A stretch of DNA of 9,988 bases. Origin: Paracoccaceae bacterium. Lineage in GTDB: Bacteria > Pseudomonadota > Alphaproteobacteria > Rhodobacterales > Rhodobacteraceae. Positions 1 through 6,577 of the stretch are shown here, in pieces. The stretch is from the NCBI GenBank assembly GCA_027030435.1, contig JALVEX010000257.1:1-9988 (forward strand). Reading direction: 5' to 3'. The position numbers and the translations under genes were made by a program. Under the pieces are notes generated by a model. It saw only the letters and a program-made list of their open reading frames with translations. It did no database searches and had not been told where the DNA came from. How positions within the stretch are numbered: position 1 is the stretch's first letter; every line of letters starts with the position of its first letter.

Positions 1-387
1 AAGACCGGGGATGCTTTCGAGCTTGTCGAGCGTGCCGCCCGTGTGGCCGAGGCCGCGCCCCGAGATCATCGGGTTGAACACGCCCGAGGCCGCGAGCGCG
101 GGGGCGAGCGGGAGCGAGGTGCAATCGCCGATGCCGCCGGTGGAGTGCTTGTCCACCACCGGGGCGGGGAGATCCCAGGCCAGCACATCGCCGCTGTCGC
201 GCATGGCTTCGGTGAGGGCCACGCGGCCATTTTCGCCAAGGCCGTTGAGGAGCGCGGCCATGGCGAAGGCACCCGCCTGGGCATCGGAAACGGCCCCCGA
301 GGCAAGGCCCTGGGCGAACCATGAAAGCTCTTCTCGCGAAAGCGGCTTTCGATCGCGCAGGTGGGCGATGATCGAGCGGGCGTCCAT
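1..387 (-). CDS. deoA: Thymidine phosphorylase, N-terminal part (cut by window edge)
   Basis: Phosphorolyses thymidine and deoxyuridine to the free base and 2-deoxyribose-1-phosphate in the cytosol, as part of pyrimidine nucleoside salvage and catabolism. Only the first 129 residues are visible, against roughly 435-440 for the family; the frame stays open to the window edge. Residues 80-85 (KHSTGG) are the phosphate-binding loop. Residues 109-124 (SGRGLGHTGGTLDKLE) match the thymidine/pyrimidine-nucleoside phosphorylase signature exactly. The ATG at 387 lies 2 bp after the cdd stop codon, and a GGGGAAGG ribosome site sits inside the end of cdd about 9 nt upstream, so the two genes are almost certainly co-transcribed and probably translationally coupled. 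The N-terminal identity is very clear; nothing can be said about the missing C-terminal three quarters. Confidence 0.95.
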   Translation of the reverse strand, partial: MDARSIIAHLRDRKPLSREELSWFAQGLASGAVSDAQAGAFAMAALLNGLGENGRVALTEAMRDSGDVLAWDLPAPVVDKHSTGGIGDCTSLPLAPALAASGVFNPMISGRGLGHTGGTLDKLESIPGL

Positions 388-389
388 CG

Positions 390-797
390 CTATTCGCCTT
401 CCCCGTCGCCAGCCATATGGCGGGCGGAAAAGGCGCCGGGCAGGAGTTCGCCAAGGCGCGCGGTGGCGATCCTGCCCGAGATCGTGGCCATGGTGACAGG
501 CACATCCGGCGCACCGAATTCGGCAAGCTTCTGGCGACAGCCGCCGCAGGGGCTGACGGGCTCCTCCCCGCCGGCGATCACCAGCACCTCGCTGATTTCG
601 CGCTCGCCGGCGGCCACCATGGCGGCGATGGCCCCGGCCTCGGCGCATGTGCCCTCGGGATAGGCTATGTTTTCCACGTTGCAGCCGGTGAAGACGCGCC
701 CCGTGGCGGTGCGGATCGCGGCGCCGACCTTGAAATTCGAATAGGGGGCATGGGCGTTCTCTCGCGCGGCGGTTGCGGCTGTGACGAGATCCTGCAT
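390..797 (-). CDS. cdd: Cytidine deaminase
   Basis: Hydrolytically deaminates cytidine and deoxycytidine to uridine and deoxyuridine, supplying substrates for the next gene, deoA. From the chosen start the protein has 135 residues, normal for the homotetrameric Cdd family. The zinc site is complete: C51-A-E53 (C51 ligand, E53 proton shuttle) and P83-C84-G-G-C87 (two more cysteine ligands). The substrate-binding segment APYSNFKVGAA is at 17-27, followed by GCNVEN at 38-43. I chose the ATG at 797 because GGAAG lies 7 nt upstream of it and family members usually begin near here. An in-frame ATG at 824 would add nine residues (MANQTGSKP) but has no visible ribosome site. The gene is first of a cdd-deoA pair on the minus strand. 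Confidence 0.95.
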   Translation of the reverse strand: MQDLVTAATAARENAHAPYSNFKVGAAIRTATGRVFTGCNVENIAYPEGTCAEAGAIAAMVAAGEREISEVLVIAGGEEPVSPCGGCRQKLAEFGAPDVPVTMATISGRIATARLGELLPGAFSARHMAGDGEGE

Positions 798-816
798 CGG
801 TTTGCTTCCGGTCTGA

Positions 817-833
817 TTTGCCATCTGATCAAA
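817..833. promoter_or_regulatory. Inverted repeat in the cdd leader
   Basis: On the minus strand TTTGATCAGATGGCAAA forms an inverted repeat with arms TTTG/CAAA and an internal TGATCA, ending about 20 bp before the preferred cdd start. It could be an operator for cdd-deoA, but the arms are only 4 bp and the match may be chance. No convincing -35/-10 pair was found beside it. Confidence 0.2.
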
Positions 834-886
834 CTGGACCGTTTACGCGGCGGATACAAGAGGCGGAGCATTCCATGCGGGCATGT

Positions 887-907
887 GCGGGGGCTGCCTG
901 CCCCCGC
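887..907. terminator. GC-rich hairpin downstream of the VOC-cupin gene
   Basis: A perfect 8-bp stem GCGGGGGC/GCCCCCGC with a 5-nt loop (TGCCT) lies about 30 bp beyond the stop of the VOC-cupin gene and before cdd. It is adjacent to the Rhodobacterales-type element at 909-937. On the minus strand no T-run follows, so intrinsic termination is uncertain; the hairpin may instead stall polymerase or protect the 3' end. Confidence 0.4.
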
Positions 908-908
908 G

Positions 909-937
909 CCCCCGGGGATATTTATGGACCAATGATC
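909..937. repeat. Rhodobacterales-type 3'-end intergenic element, copy 1
   Basis: A CCCCCGGGG core is followed by ATATTTATGG and ends in AATGATC, 2 bp from the stop of the minus-strand gene at 939. It resembles the element at 6543-6577 in layout (self-complementary GC core, then TATTT, then a purine-rich AAGATGAAG/AATGATC tail). I recognise this class from many intergenic regions of Rhodobacterales genomes. It is probably a terminator-associated or mRNA-end motif. Confidence 0.4.
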
Positions 938-938
938 T

Positions 939-2030
939 TCAGGCGGGGGTGGTGGTGAACCTGCCCGGCAGGGTGACTTCGAGAAGCTCGAAATCGGGGG
1001 AGGGATCGGCGAAGCGGGTGTGCATCGCGGGCGGGATCACGAAGGCATCGCCGGCTGCAAGCTCGTAGGGATCCTTGCCCTCGCCATGGAGCACCATTCG
1101 CCCTTCCATCACGAAGCCGAAGAGGATATCGGCATCGTGCGTAACCCAGGGGGCGGGGGCGGCGCCGGGGATCGGGCGCACCACCTGCACGCCGGCCACA
1201 TTCTTCGTGTTTTCGGCGATGGTGGTATCACGGCAGGTGAAGCCGGGGATGCGGAAGGGCTGCCATTGTGCCCCTTCCGCGCGGTTGTAGACAAAGCGCT
1301 GACCCTGCCATTCACGATCCGGGTTGACGGTATCGTTCGGCAGTTTCATCTCGTGATCGATCTCGGTGATGTGCTCGGCCGGCACGCCGATCTCGATCAC
1401 CTCGATATTGTCGCTCGCATGAAGCACCCGGTGGCGGATCTCGGGAGGCTGGATGAAGCATTCGCCGGCCGAAAGGCGGATCGGCGGCCCCTGATCCTCA
1501 TAGACCACATCCACCCAGCCGCGATAGCAGAATATCAGCTGGAAGCCGACCCTGTGATAATGGACCATGTCGGGCACCGGCCCGCCATCGGGGATGCGGA
1601 TATGGCTTGCGATCATCGCCCCGCCGAGGCGGGAGGGGATGAGATCTCGATAGTGCATTCCTGCGCGTCCGATCACCCATGGGGCCTGATCGGCGAGCCG
1701 GCGCACCACGAAGGCGTGTTCGGTTTCAGGGAGCACGAGGGGCGGGTTCAGTTCGTCGATCTCGATACTTGTGCCGCCGGGGGATGTGAGCGAGCGGGCG
1801 CCTGCGGCGATGGTATCGGGGGCGTCGCTCAGCAGGCGCAGGCGGCCGGGCGCGCCCGCTTCATCGGCTTCAATGCGCAGGCGCAGGCCGTGGCCCGAAA
1901 GCACGACGACCCGGGGGTTGTCGGCCGGGTAGATCATGTCCATCCTGAAGCCGAGAGCCTTGGTGAAAAAGCCGATGTCATCGGCGAGACTCCTGCTCGG
2001 CAGGCAGATCTCGGCGCGGGTTTCGGTCAT
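939..2030 (-). CDS. VOC-like/double-cupin fusion protein, function unknown
   Basis: I do not recognise a named function. The 363-residue protein has an N-terminal glyoxalase/VOC-like module (about 7-95; SLADDIGFFTKALGF is the typical first helix) and two cupin barrels (about 140-218 and 262-355). Cupin 1 has H157, H159 and H200 in the expected positions, but Gln164 replaces the usual glutamate ligand. Cupin 2 has an HDAD stretch (298-301) and one histidine (H337), so its metal site looks incomplete. No signal peptide or membrane segment is seen. The start is fixed by AAGGAGG at 2038-2044: 7 nt before the ATG at 2030, but only 1 nt before the in-frame ATG at 2036. The gene is divergent from maeB. 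A dioxygenase, isomerase or small-molecule-binding role is possible from the folds, but the sequence does not decide. Confidence 0.85.
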   Translation of the reverse strand: MTETRAEICLPSRSLADDIGFFTKALGFRMDMIYPADNPRVVVLSGHGLRLRIEADEAGAPGRLRLLSDAPDTIAAGARSLTSPGGTSIEIDELNPPLVLPETEHAFVVRRLADQAPWVIGRAGMHYRDLIPSRLGGAMIASHIRIPDGGPVPDMVHYHRVGFQLIFCYRGWVDVVYEDQGPPIRLSAGECFIQPPEIRHRVLHASDNIEVIEIGVPAEHITEIDHEMKLPNDTVNPDREWQGQRFVYNRAEGAQWQPFRIPGFTCRDTTIAENTKNVAGVQVVRPIPGAAPAPWVTHDADILFGFVMEGRMVLHGEGKDPYELAAGDAFVIPPAMHTRFADPSPDFELLEVTLPGRFTTTPA

Positions 2031-2037
2031 CTGCATC

Positions 2038-2044
2038 CCTCCTT
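2038..2044 (-). promoter_or_regulatory. Ribosome binding site that decides the VOC-cupin start
   Basis: AAGGAGG on the minus strand is near-perfect Shine-Dalgarno. The ATG at 2036 begins 1 nt after it, too close, while the ATG at 2030 is 7 nt away, so translation most likely begins at 2030. Confidence 0.75.
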
Positions 2045-2104
2045 GCGCGAGAAAGTGCCGCCCGGGCGGGGGAATGACAAGAGCCGCCGGGCGAAGAAAT
2101 GGAT

Positions 2105-2152
2105 TTGACCGGCCGGAAAAATGGAATAGAGTATGGTTTAATGTTAAACTAT
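2105..2152 (+). promoter_or_regulatory. Putative maeB promoter with overlapping palindromic operator
   Basis: TTGACC (2105-2110), a 16-bp spacer and TAGAGT (2127-2132) form a plausible sigma-70-type promoter reading toward maeB. Immediately downstream, 2133-2152 is an imperfect 20-bp palindrome centred on GTTTAA-TG-TTAAAC (8 of 9 arm positions pair). It would cover the expected transcription start, the usual place for a repressor site. The AT-rich block stands out against GC-rich surroundings. The region is shared with the divergent VOC-cupin gene, so one protein could control both. The regulator is unknown; MarR- or GntR-type dimers often bind sites of this size. Confidence 0.45.
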
Positions 2153-2187
2153 CCCGGCGGAGCCGGCGAAGAGGAAAGGATCTCACG

Positions 2188-4467
2188 GTGAGCAAGGAAC
2201 GCAAGGAGAGCCTGCGCGAAGCCGCTTTGCGCTATCATCGCGAGCCCAGGCCCGGGAAGCTGGAGGTGCGGGCGACCAAGCCCCTGGCCAACGGGCGCGA
2301 TCTTTCGCTGGCCTATTCGCCCGGCGTTTCCGAGGCCTGCCTCGAGATCAAGGCCGATCCCGCTTGCGCGCGCGCATATACCGCGCGGGGCAATCTGGTG
2401 GCGGTTGTCACCAATGGCACGGCGGTGCTGGGGCTTGGCGATATCGGGCCGCTTGCCTCCAAGCCGGTGATGGAGGGCAAGGCTGTCCTGTTCAAGAAAT
2501 TCGCCGGGATAGATTGCTTCGATCTGGAGCTTTCGGAGCGCGATCCCGAGAAGCTGGCCGATATCATCTGCGCCATGGAGCCGGCTTTCGGAGCGATCAA
2601 TCTCGAGGACATCAAGGCGCCGGATTGCTTCATCGTCGAGAAACTGTGCCGCGAGCGCATGAACATCCCCGTCTTTCATGACGATCAGCACGGCACCGCG
2701 ATCGTCGTTGGTGCAGCGGCGACCAATGCGCTGAAGATCGCGGGCAAGAAATTCGAGGAGATCAAGGTGGTTTCCACCGGCGGCGGGGCGGCGGGAATTG
2801 CCTGCCTCGACATGCTGCTGAAGCTCGGGGTGAAGCGCGAGAACGTTTGGCTCGTGGATATTCACGGCGTGGTTCACGAGGGCCGCGAGGGGGACATGAC
2901 ACCCCAGAAGGCCGCCTTCGCGCAAGCAACGGACAAGCGCAGCCTCGATGAGGTGATCGAGGGTGCCGATCTTTTTCTTGGCCTTTCAGGCCCCGGGGTG
3001 CTCACGCCGGAGATGGTTAAGAAGATGGCGCAGCCGCCGATCATCTTTGCGCTCGCGAACCCGACGCCCGAGATCATGCCCGAGGAGGTGAAGAAAGTGG
3101 CGCCTGATGCGATCATCGCCACGGGGCGCAGCGATTATCCCAATCAGGTCAACAACGTGCTGTGTTTTCCCTTCATCTTCCGCGGTGCGCTCGATGTGGG
3201 GGCAACGGAAATCAACAGCGCGATGGAACTTGCCTGCATCGAGGGCATCGCCGCCCTGGCGCGCGCCACCACAAGCGCCGAGGCGGCCGCGGCCTACAAG
3301 GGTGAAAGCCTCACCTTCGGGCCGGAATATCTGATCCCCAAGCCCTTCGATCCGCGCCTCATGGGGGTGGTGGCGCCGGCGGTTGCGAAAGCGGCGATGG
3401 TAAGCGGGGTGGCCACGCGTCCGATCGAGGACATGGAAGCCTACAAGGCGCGGCTCGATGCCTCCGTTTTCCGCTCCGCGCTCCTGATGCGCCCGGTGTT
3501 CGAGGCCGCGCGCACCGCGAGCCGGCGCATCGTTTTCGCCGAGGGGGAAGACGAGCGCGTGCTGCGATGCGCCAGTGCCATGCTCGAGGAAACGGTTGAC
3601 AAGCCGATCCTCATCGGGCGCCCCGAGGTGGTGGCGCAGCGCCTCGAACGGGCCGGTCTTTCGATCCGCGCCGGCCGGGATTTCGAGCTTGTAAACCCGG
3701 AAAACGATCCCCGCTACCGCGATTACTGGCAGACCTATCACAGCCTGATGGCGCGCCGCGGGGTGACACCGGATCTCGCCCGCGCCATCATGCGCACCAA
3801 CACCACCGCGATCGGCGCGGTGATGGTGCATCGCGGTGAGGCGGAGAGCCTGATCTGCGGCACCTTCGGGCAGTATCTGTGGCATCTGAATTACGTCAAT
3901 CAGGTGCTGGGGCGCGAGGGGCTGCATCCGGTGGGCGCGCTTTCGCTGATGATCCTCGAGGATGGGCCGCTGTTCGTTGCCGATACCCATGTGCATCCCG
4001 AGCCGACCCCCGAGCAGATCGCCGAGACGGCCATCGCCTCGGCGCGCCATGTGCGCCGTTTCGGGCTGGAGCCGAAGATATCCATCTGCTCCTATTCGCA
4101 ATTCGGCAATCTCGATTGCGAGAGCGGGCGGCTGGCGCGCGCGGCGCTCGCCATCCTTGATTCCGAGCCGCGCGATTTTGCCTATGAGGGCGAGATGCAT
4201 GTTGATGCGGCGCTCGATGCCGATCTGCGGGCGCGTCTCTTGCCGTGCTCGCGTTTCGAAGGTGCGGCCAATGTGCTGGTGTTCACCGGGACGGATGCCG
4301 CATCCGGCGTGCGCAATGTGCTGAAGATGAAGGCGGGCGGGCTCGAGGTAGGGCCGATCCTGATGGGCATGGGCAACCGGGCTCATATCGTCACACCCTC
4401 GATCACAGCACGCGGGCTTCTCAACATCGCCGCCCTTGCCGGAACGCCGGTGGCGCAATACGGCTGA
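2188..4467 (+). CDS. maeB: NADP-dependent malic enzyme, MaeB type (malic enzyme-phosphotransacetylase hybrid)
   Basis: Oxidatively decarboxylates malate to pyruvate and CO2, normally reducing NADP, linking the TCA cycle to pyruvate, NADPH supply and gluconeogenesis. The protein has 759 residues, typical of the large bacterial form. Malic-enzyme features are AYSPGV (42-47), the catalytic-lysine region MEGKAVLFKK (95-104), acidic metal ligands in NLEDIKAP (138-145) and FHDDQHGTA (163-171), and the nucleotide loop STGGGAAG (196-203). From about 425 to the end it resembles phosphotransacetylase (IVFAEGEDERVLR, 448-460). In MaeB proteins this domain is regarded as a regulatory acetyl-CoA-binding module, not an active transacetylase. 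The start is GTG at 2188, 7 nt after GAGGAAAGGA; an upstream in-frame ATG at 1936 would add 84 residues antisense to the divergent gene and is rejected. NADP rather than NAD use is inferred from the family. Confidence 0.96.
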   Translation: MSKERKESLREAALRYHREPRPGKLEVRATKPLANGRDLSLAYSPGVSEACLEIKADPACARAYTARGNLVAVVTNGTAVLGLGDIGPLASKPVMEGKAVLFKKFAGIDCFDLELSERDPEKLADIICAMEPAFGAINLEDIKAPDCFIVEKLCRERMNIPVFHDDQHGTAIVVGAAATNALKIAGKKFEEIKVVSTGGGAAGIACLDMLLKLGVKRENVWLVDIHGVVHEGREGDMTPQKAAFAQATDKRSLDEVIEGADLFLGLSGPGVLTPEMVKKMAQPPIIFALANPTPEIMPEEVKKVAPDAIIATGRSDYPNQVNNVLCFPFIFRGALDVGATEINSAMELACIEGIAALARATTSAEAAAAYKGESLTFGPEYLIPKPFDPRLMGVVAPAVAKAAMVSGVATRPIEDMEAYKARLDASVFRSALLMRPVFEAARTASRRIVFAEGEDERVLRCASAMLEETVDKPILIGRPEVVAQRLERAGLSIRAGRDFELVNPENDPRYRDYWQTYHSLMARRGVTPDLARAIMRTNTTAIGAVMVHRGEAESLICGTFGQYLWHLNYVNQVLGREGLHPVGALSLMILEDGPLFVADTHVHPEPTPEQIAETAIASARHVRRFGLEPKISICSYSQFGNLDCESGRLARAALAILDSEPRDFAYEGEMHVDAALDADLRARLLPCSRFEGAANVLVFTGTDAASGVRNVLKMKAGGLEVGPILMGMGNRAHIVTPSITARGLLNIAALAGTPVAQYG

Positions 4468-4490
4468 TTTGGCAATTCGTGCCATCTCCG

Positions 4491-4559
4491 TTTGCCGATT
4501 TTCAGTTTGCCGCCTTCCGGTTTGCCTCGATTTGCAAATATGCGGGATAGTGCTTTGCC
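4491..4559 (+). promoter_or_regulatory. Iterated TTTGCC motifs and TTTGCAAA palindrome upstream of prpE
   Basis: TTTGCC begins at 4491, 4506 and 4521, an exact 15-bp period, then TTTGCAAA begins at 4531 (one helical turn after the third copy) inside the perfect palindrome ATTTGCAAAT (4530-4539). A further TTTGCC is at 4554. TTTGCAAA is the half-site known for short-chain acyl-CoA regulators (ScfR family: RamB, and PccR of Rhodobacter sphaeroides). Its position before a propionyl-CoA synthetase gene fits. The canonical TTTGCAAA-N4-TTTGCAAA doublet is not complete here, so the assignment is inference. No convincing -35/-10 pair was found; a weak TGTAGT at 4575-4580 could be a -10 box. Confidence 0.5.
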
Positions 4560-4622
4560 CCGGCGGTTCTCCTTTGTAGTCTGCCCGGGTATGAGAGCGC
4601 GAGGCCCTGCGAGGAGGAAGCA

Positions 4623-6515
4623 ATGACGACTTATCGCGAAGTTTACGATTCCTGGAAATCCGATCCGGAAGGGTTCTGGATGCAGGCCGCCGAGGCGATC
4701 GATTGGGTGAAGAAGCCCTCGCGCGCGCTGTTTGACGAAAATGCGCCCTTCTACGAGTGGTTCAGCGATGGCCTCGTGAACAGCTGCCACAACGCGGTGG
4801 ACCGCCATGTTGCGGCCGGGCGCGGCGATCAGGTGGCGATCATCTACGACAGCCCCGTGACCGGCAGGAAGGCGAAGATCACCTACCGTGAATTGCAGGA
4901 GCGCGTGGCCCGCCTCGCCGGCGCGCTGAGGGCGCGTGGAGTGGAAAAGGGCGATCGGGTGGTGATCTACATGCCGATGGTGCCCGAGGCGCTGGAGGCG
5001 ATGCTCGCCTGCGCCCGCCTCGGCGCCATTCATTCGGTGGTGTTCGGAGGCTTTGCCGCCAATGAGCTTGCCGTGCGCATAGACGACGCCGAACCAAAGG
5101 CGGTGATCGCGGCTTCCTGCGGCATCGAGCCGGGGCGGATCGTGGAATACAAGCCTCTCCTTGATGGTGCTATCGAAATGGCGCGCCACAAGCCCGATTT
5201 CTGCGTGATCCTGCAGCGCGAGGAATGCCCGGCAGATCTCACCGGGGGCCGCGATCTCGATTGGCACGCCTTCCAGGAAGGGGTGGAGCCGGCGGAATGC
5301 GTGCCGGTTGAGGGCAACCATCCCGTCTATATCCTCTACACATCAGGCACAACCGGCCAGCCCAAGGGGGTTGTCCGCCCCACGGCCGGCAATCTGGTGG
5401 CGCTCAACTGGACGATGAAGAACATCTATGGCGTGGAGCCGGGGGAGGTCTATTGGGCGGCTTCGGATGTGGGCTGGGTCGTGGGGCACAGCTATATCTG
5501 CTACGGGCCCCTCGTGCATGGGAATACCACCATCGTTTTCGAAGGAAAGCCCATCGGCACGCCCGATGCCGGCACCTTCTGGCGTATGATCGAGGAATAT
5601 GACGTGCGCGCGCTCTTCACCGCGCCGACTGCGTTTCGCGCCATCAAGCGCGCCGATCCCGAGGGGGAATTCCTGAAGAAATACGATACATCGGCGCTGC
5701 GCACCCTTTTCCTCGCCGGCGAGCGCGCCGATCCCGATACCATCACATGGGCCGAGGAGAAGCTCGGCGTGCCTGTGATCGATCACTGGTGGCAGACGGA
5801 AACCGGCTGGGCCATCGCCGCCAATCCGGTGGGGATCGAGCTTCTGCCGATAAAGCTTGGCAGCCCGTCGGTGCCCATGCCGGGGTATGATGTTCATGTG
5901 CTGGATGACGAGGGCAACGATCTGCCGCCGGGCGAGCTTGGCGCAATCACCATAAAGCTGCCTCTGCCGCCCGGCACGCTTTCAACCCTCTGGAATGCCG
6001 ATGAGCGCTACGTGAGCGCCTATCTTTCCACCTTTCCCGGCCATTACGAAACCGGCGATGCCGGCTATATCGACGAAGACGGCTATCTCTATATCATGGC
6101 GCGCACGGATGACGTGATCAACGTGGCCGGCCACCGCCTTTCCACCGGGGCGATGGAAGAGGTGCTCGCGAGCCACCCGGATGTGGCCGAATGCGCGGTG
6201 ATCGGGGTGGCGGATGATCTGAAGGGGCAGCTGCCGCTCGGCTTCCTGTGCCTCAATGCCGGTTGCGAAAGGCCGCATGGCGAGGTGGTCGCCGAGGTGG
6301 TGGCGCTGGTGCGCGAGCGGATCGGCCCGGTGGCGGCCTTCAAGCAGGCGGTTGTTGTCGAGCGGCTGCCGAAGACGCGCTCGGGCAAGATCCTGCGCGC
6401 CACTATGGTGAAGATCGCCAATGGCGAGGAATTCAGGATGCCGGCCACGATCGACGATCCCGCGATCCTTGACGAAATCCGCGCGGCGCTGGCCTCGCTC
6501 GGCTATCCGAAGTGA
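4623..6515 (+). CDS. prpE: Propionyl-CoA synthetase (propionate-CoA ligase)
   Basis: Activates propionate with ATP and CoA, via propionyl-adenylate, to propionyl-CoA in the cytosol. The 630-residue protein is a complete ANL/acyl-CoA synthetase: P-loop YTSGTTGQPKG (239-249), SDVGWVVGHSYI (281-292), HWWQTETGW (388-396), YETGDAG (475-481), hinge region TDDVINVAGHR (495-505), and the C-terminal SGK with K589, the lysine required for adenylation and commonly acetylated in this family. WVVGHSY and VIDHWWQTETGW fit PrpE better than acetyl-CoA synthetase, though some acetate activity is common. The ATG at 4623 follows GAGGAGGAAG by 2 nt, with the AGGAGG core about 5 nt away. It lies 155 bp after maeB, with its own candidate operator region; shared transcription with maeB is possible but not required. 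In alphaproteobacteria the product usually feeds the methylmalonyl-CoA pathway, whose genes are not in this window. Confidence 0.93.
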   Translation: MTTYREVYDSWKSDPEGFWMQAAEAIDWVKKPSRALFDENAPFYEWFSDGLVNSCHNAVDRHVAAGRGDQVAIIYDSPVTGRKAKITYRELQERVARLAGALRARGVEKGDRVVIYMPMVPEALEAMLACARLGAIHSVVFGGFAANELAVRIDDAEPKAVIAASCGIEPGRIVEYKPLLDGAIEMARHKPDFCVILQREECPADLTGGRDLDWHAFQEGVEPAECVPVEGNHPVYILYTSGTTGQPKGVVRPTAGNLVALNWTMKNIYGVEPGEVYWAASDVGWVVGHSYICYGPLVHGNTTIVFEGKPIGTPDAGTFWRMIEEYDVRALFTAPTAFRAIKRADPEGEFLKKYDTSALRTLFLAGERADPDTITWAEEKLGVPVIDHWWQTETGWAIAANPVGIELLPIKLGSPSVPMPGYDVHVLDDEGNDLPPGELGAITIKLPLPPGTLSTLWNADERYVSAYLSTFPGHYETGDAGYIDEDGYLYIMARTDDVINVAGHRLSTGAMEEVLASHPDVAECAVIGVADDLKGQLPLGFLCLNAGCERPHGEVVAEVVALVRERIGPVAAFKQAVVVERLPKTRSGKILRATMVKIANGEEFRMPATIDDPAILDEIRAALASLGYPK

Positions 6516-6542
6516 TGCCTGTGTGGCGTGCGAATTTTCTTG

Positions 6543-6577
6543 CCTCCGGCGGGAGTATTTTCGCCAAGATGAAGATC
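6543..6577. terminator. Terminator-like element between converging prpE and arsC (intergenic element copy 2)
   Basis: On the plus strand CTCC-GGCG-GGAG (6544-6555) forms a short stem followed by TATTTT (6556-6561), an intrinsic-terminator-like layout about 30 bp after prpE. A second possible pairing is GGCG/CGCC (6548-6551 with 6562-6565). On the minus strand the same bases follow arsC. The tail AAGATGAAGATC resembles that of the element at 909-937, and the whole fits a class common at Rhodobacterales gene ends. The stem is short, so efficiency is uncertain. Confidence 0.45.

Noticed and set aside
1020..2108. 362-codon plus-strand open frame opposite the VOC-cupin gene
   Set aside because: Low-complexity Gly/His/Asp-rich translation, no ribosome site and no domain; the minus-strand frame has clear cupin and VOC motifs and a strong ribosome site.
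2031..2204. N-terminal extension of the VOC-cupin protein by up to 58 residues
   Set aside because: The extension would run through the AT-rich promoter/palindrome region, encodes no family sequence, and the strong AAGGAGG site points to the ATG at 2030.
4470..4484. Small hairpin TGGCA-ATTCG-TGCCA just after maeB as an intrinsic terminator
   Set aside because: The stem is only 5 bp and no T-run follows; it may simply be part of the prpE regulatory region.
2986..4623. Long minus-strand open frame (545 codons) opposite maeB
   Set aside because: Composition is rich in His, Arg and Gly with no recognisable domain, as expected for the antisense shadow of a GC-rich gene; maeB on the plus strand is unmistakable.
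4623..6515. Calling the acyl-CoA ligase an acetyl-CoA synthetase (acs)
   Set aside because: The length of about 630 residues and the WVVGHSY and IDHWWQTETGW segments fit propionyl-CoA synthetase better, although some activity on acetate cannot be excluded.
6516..6575. Possible small RNA or small gene between prpE and arsC
   Set aside because: Only 60 bp between converging genes, with no open frame or promoter; the terminator-like element explains it.
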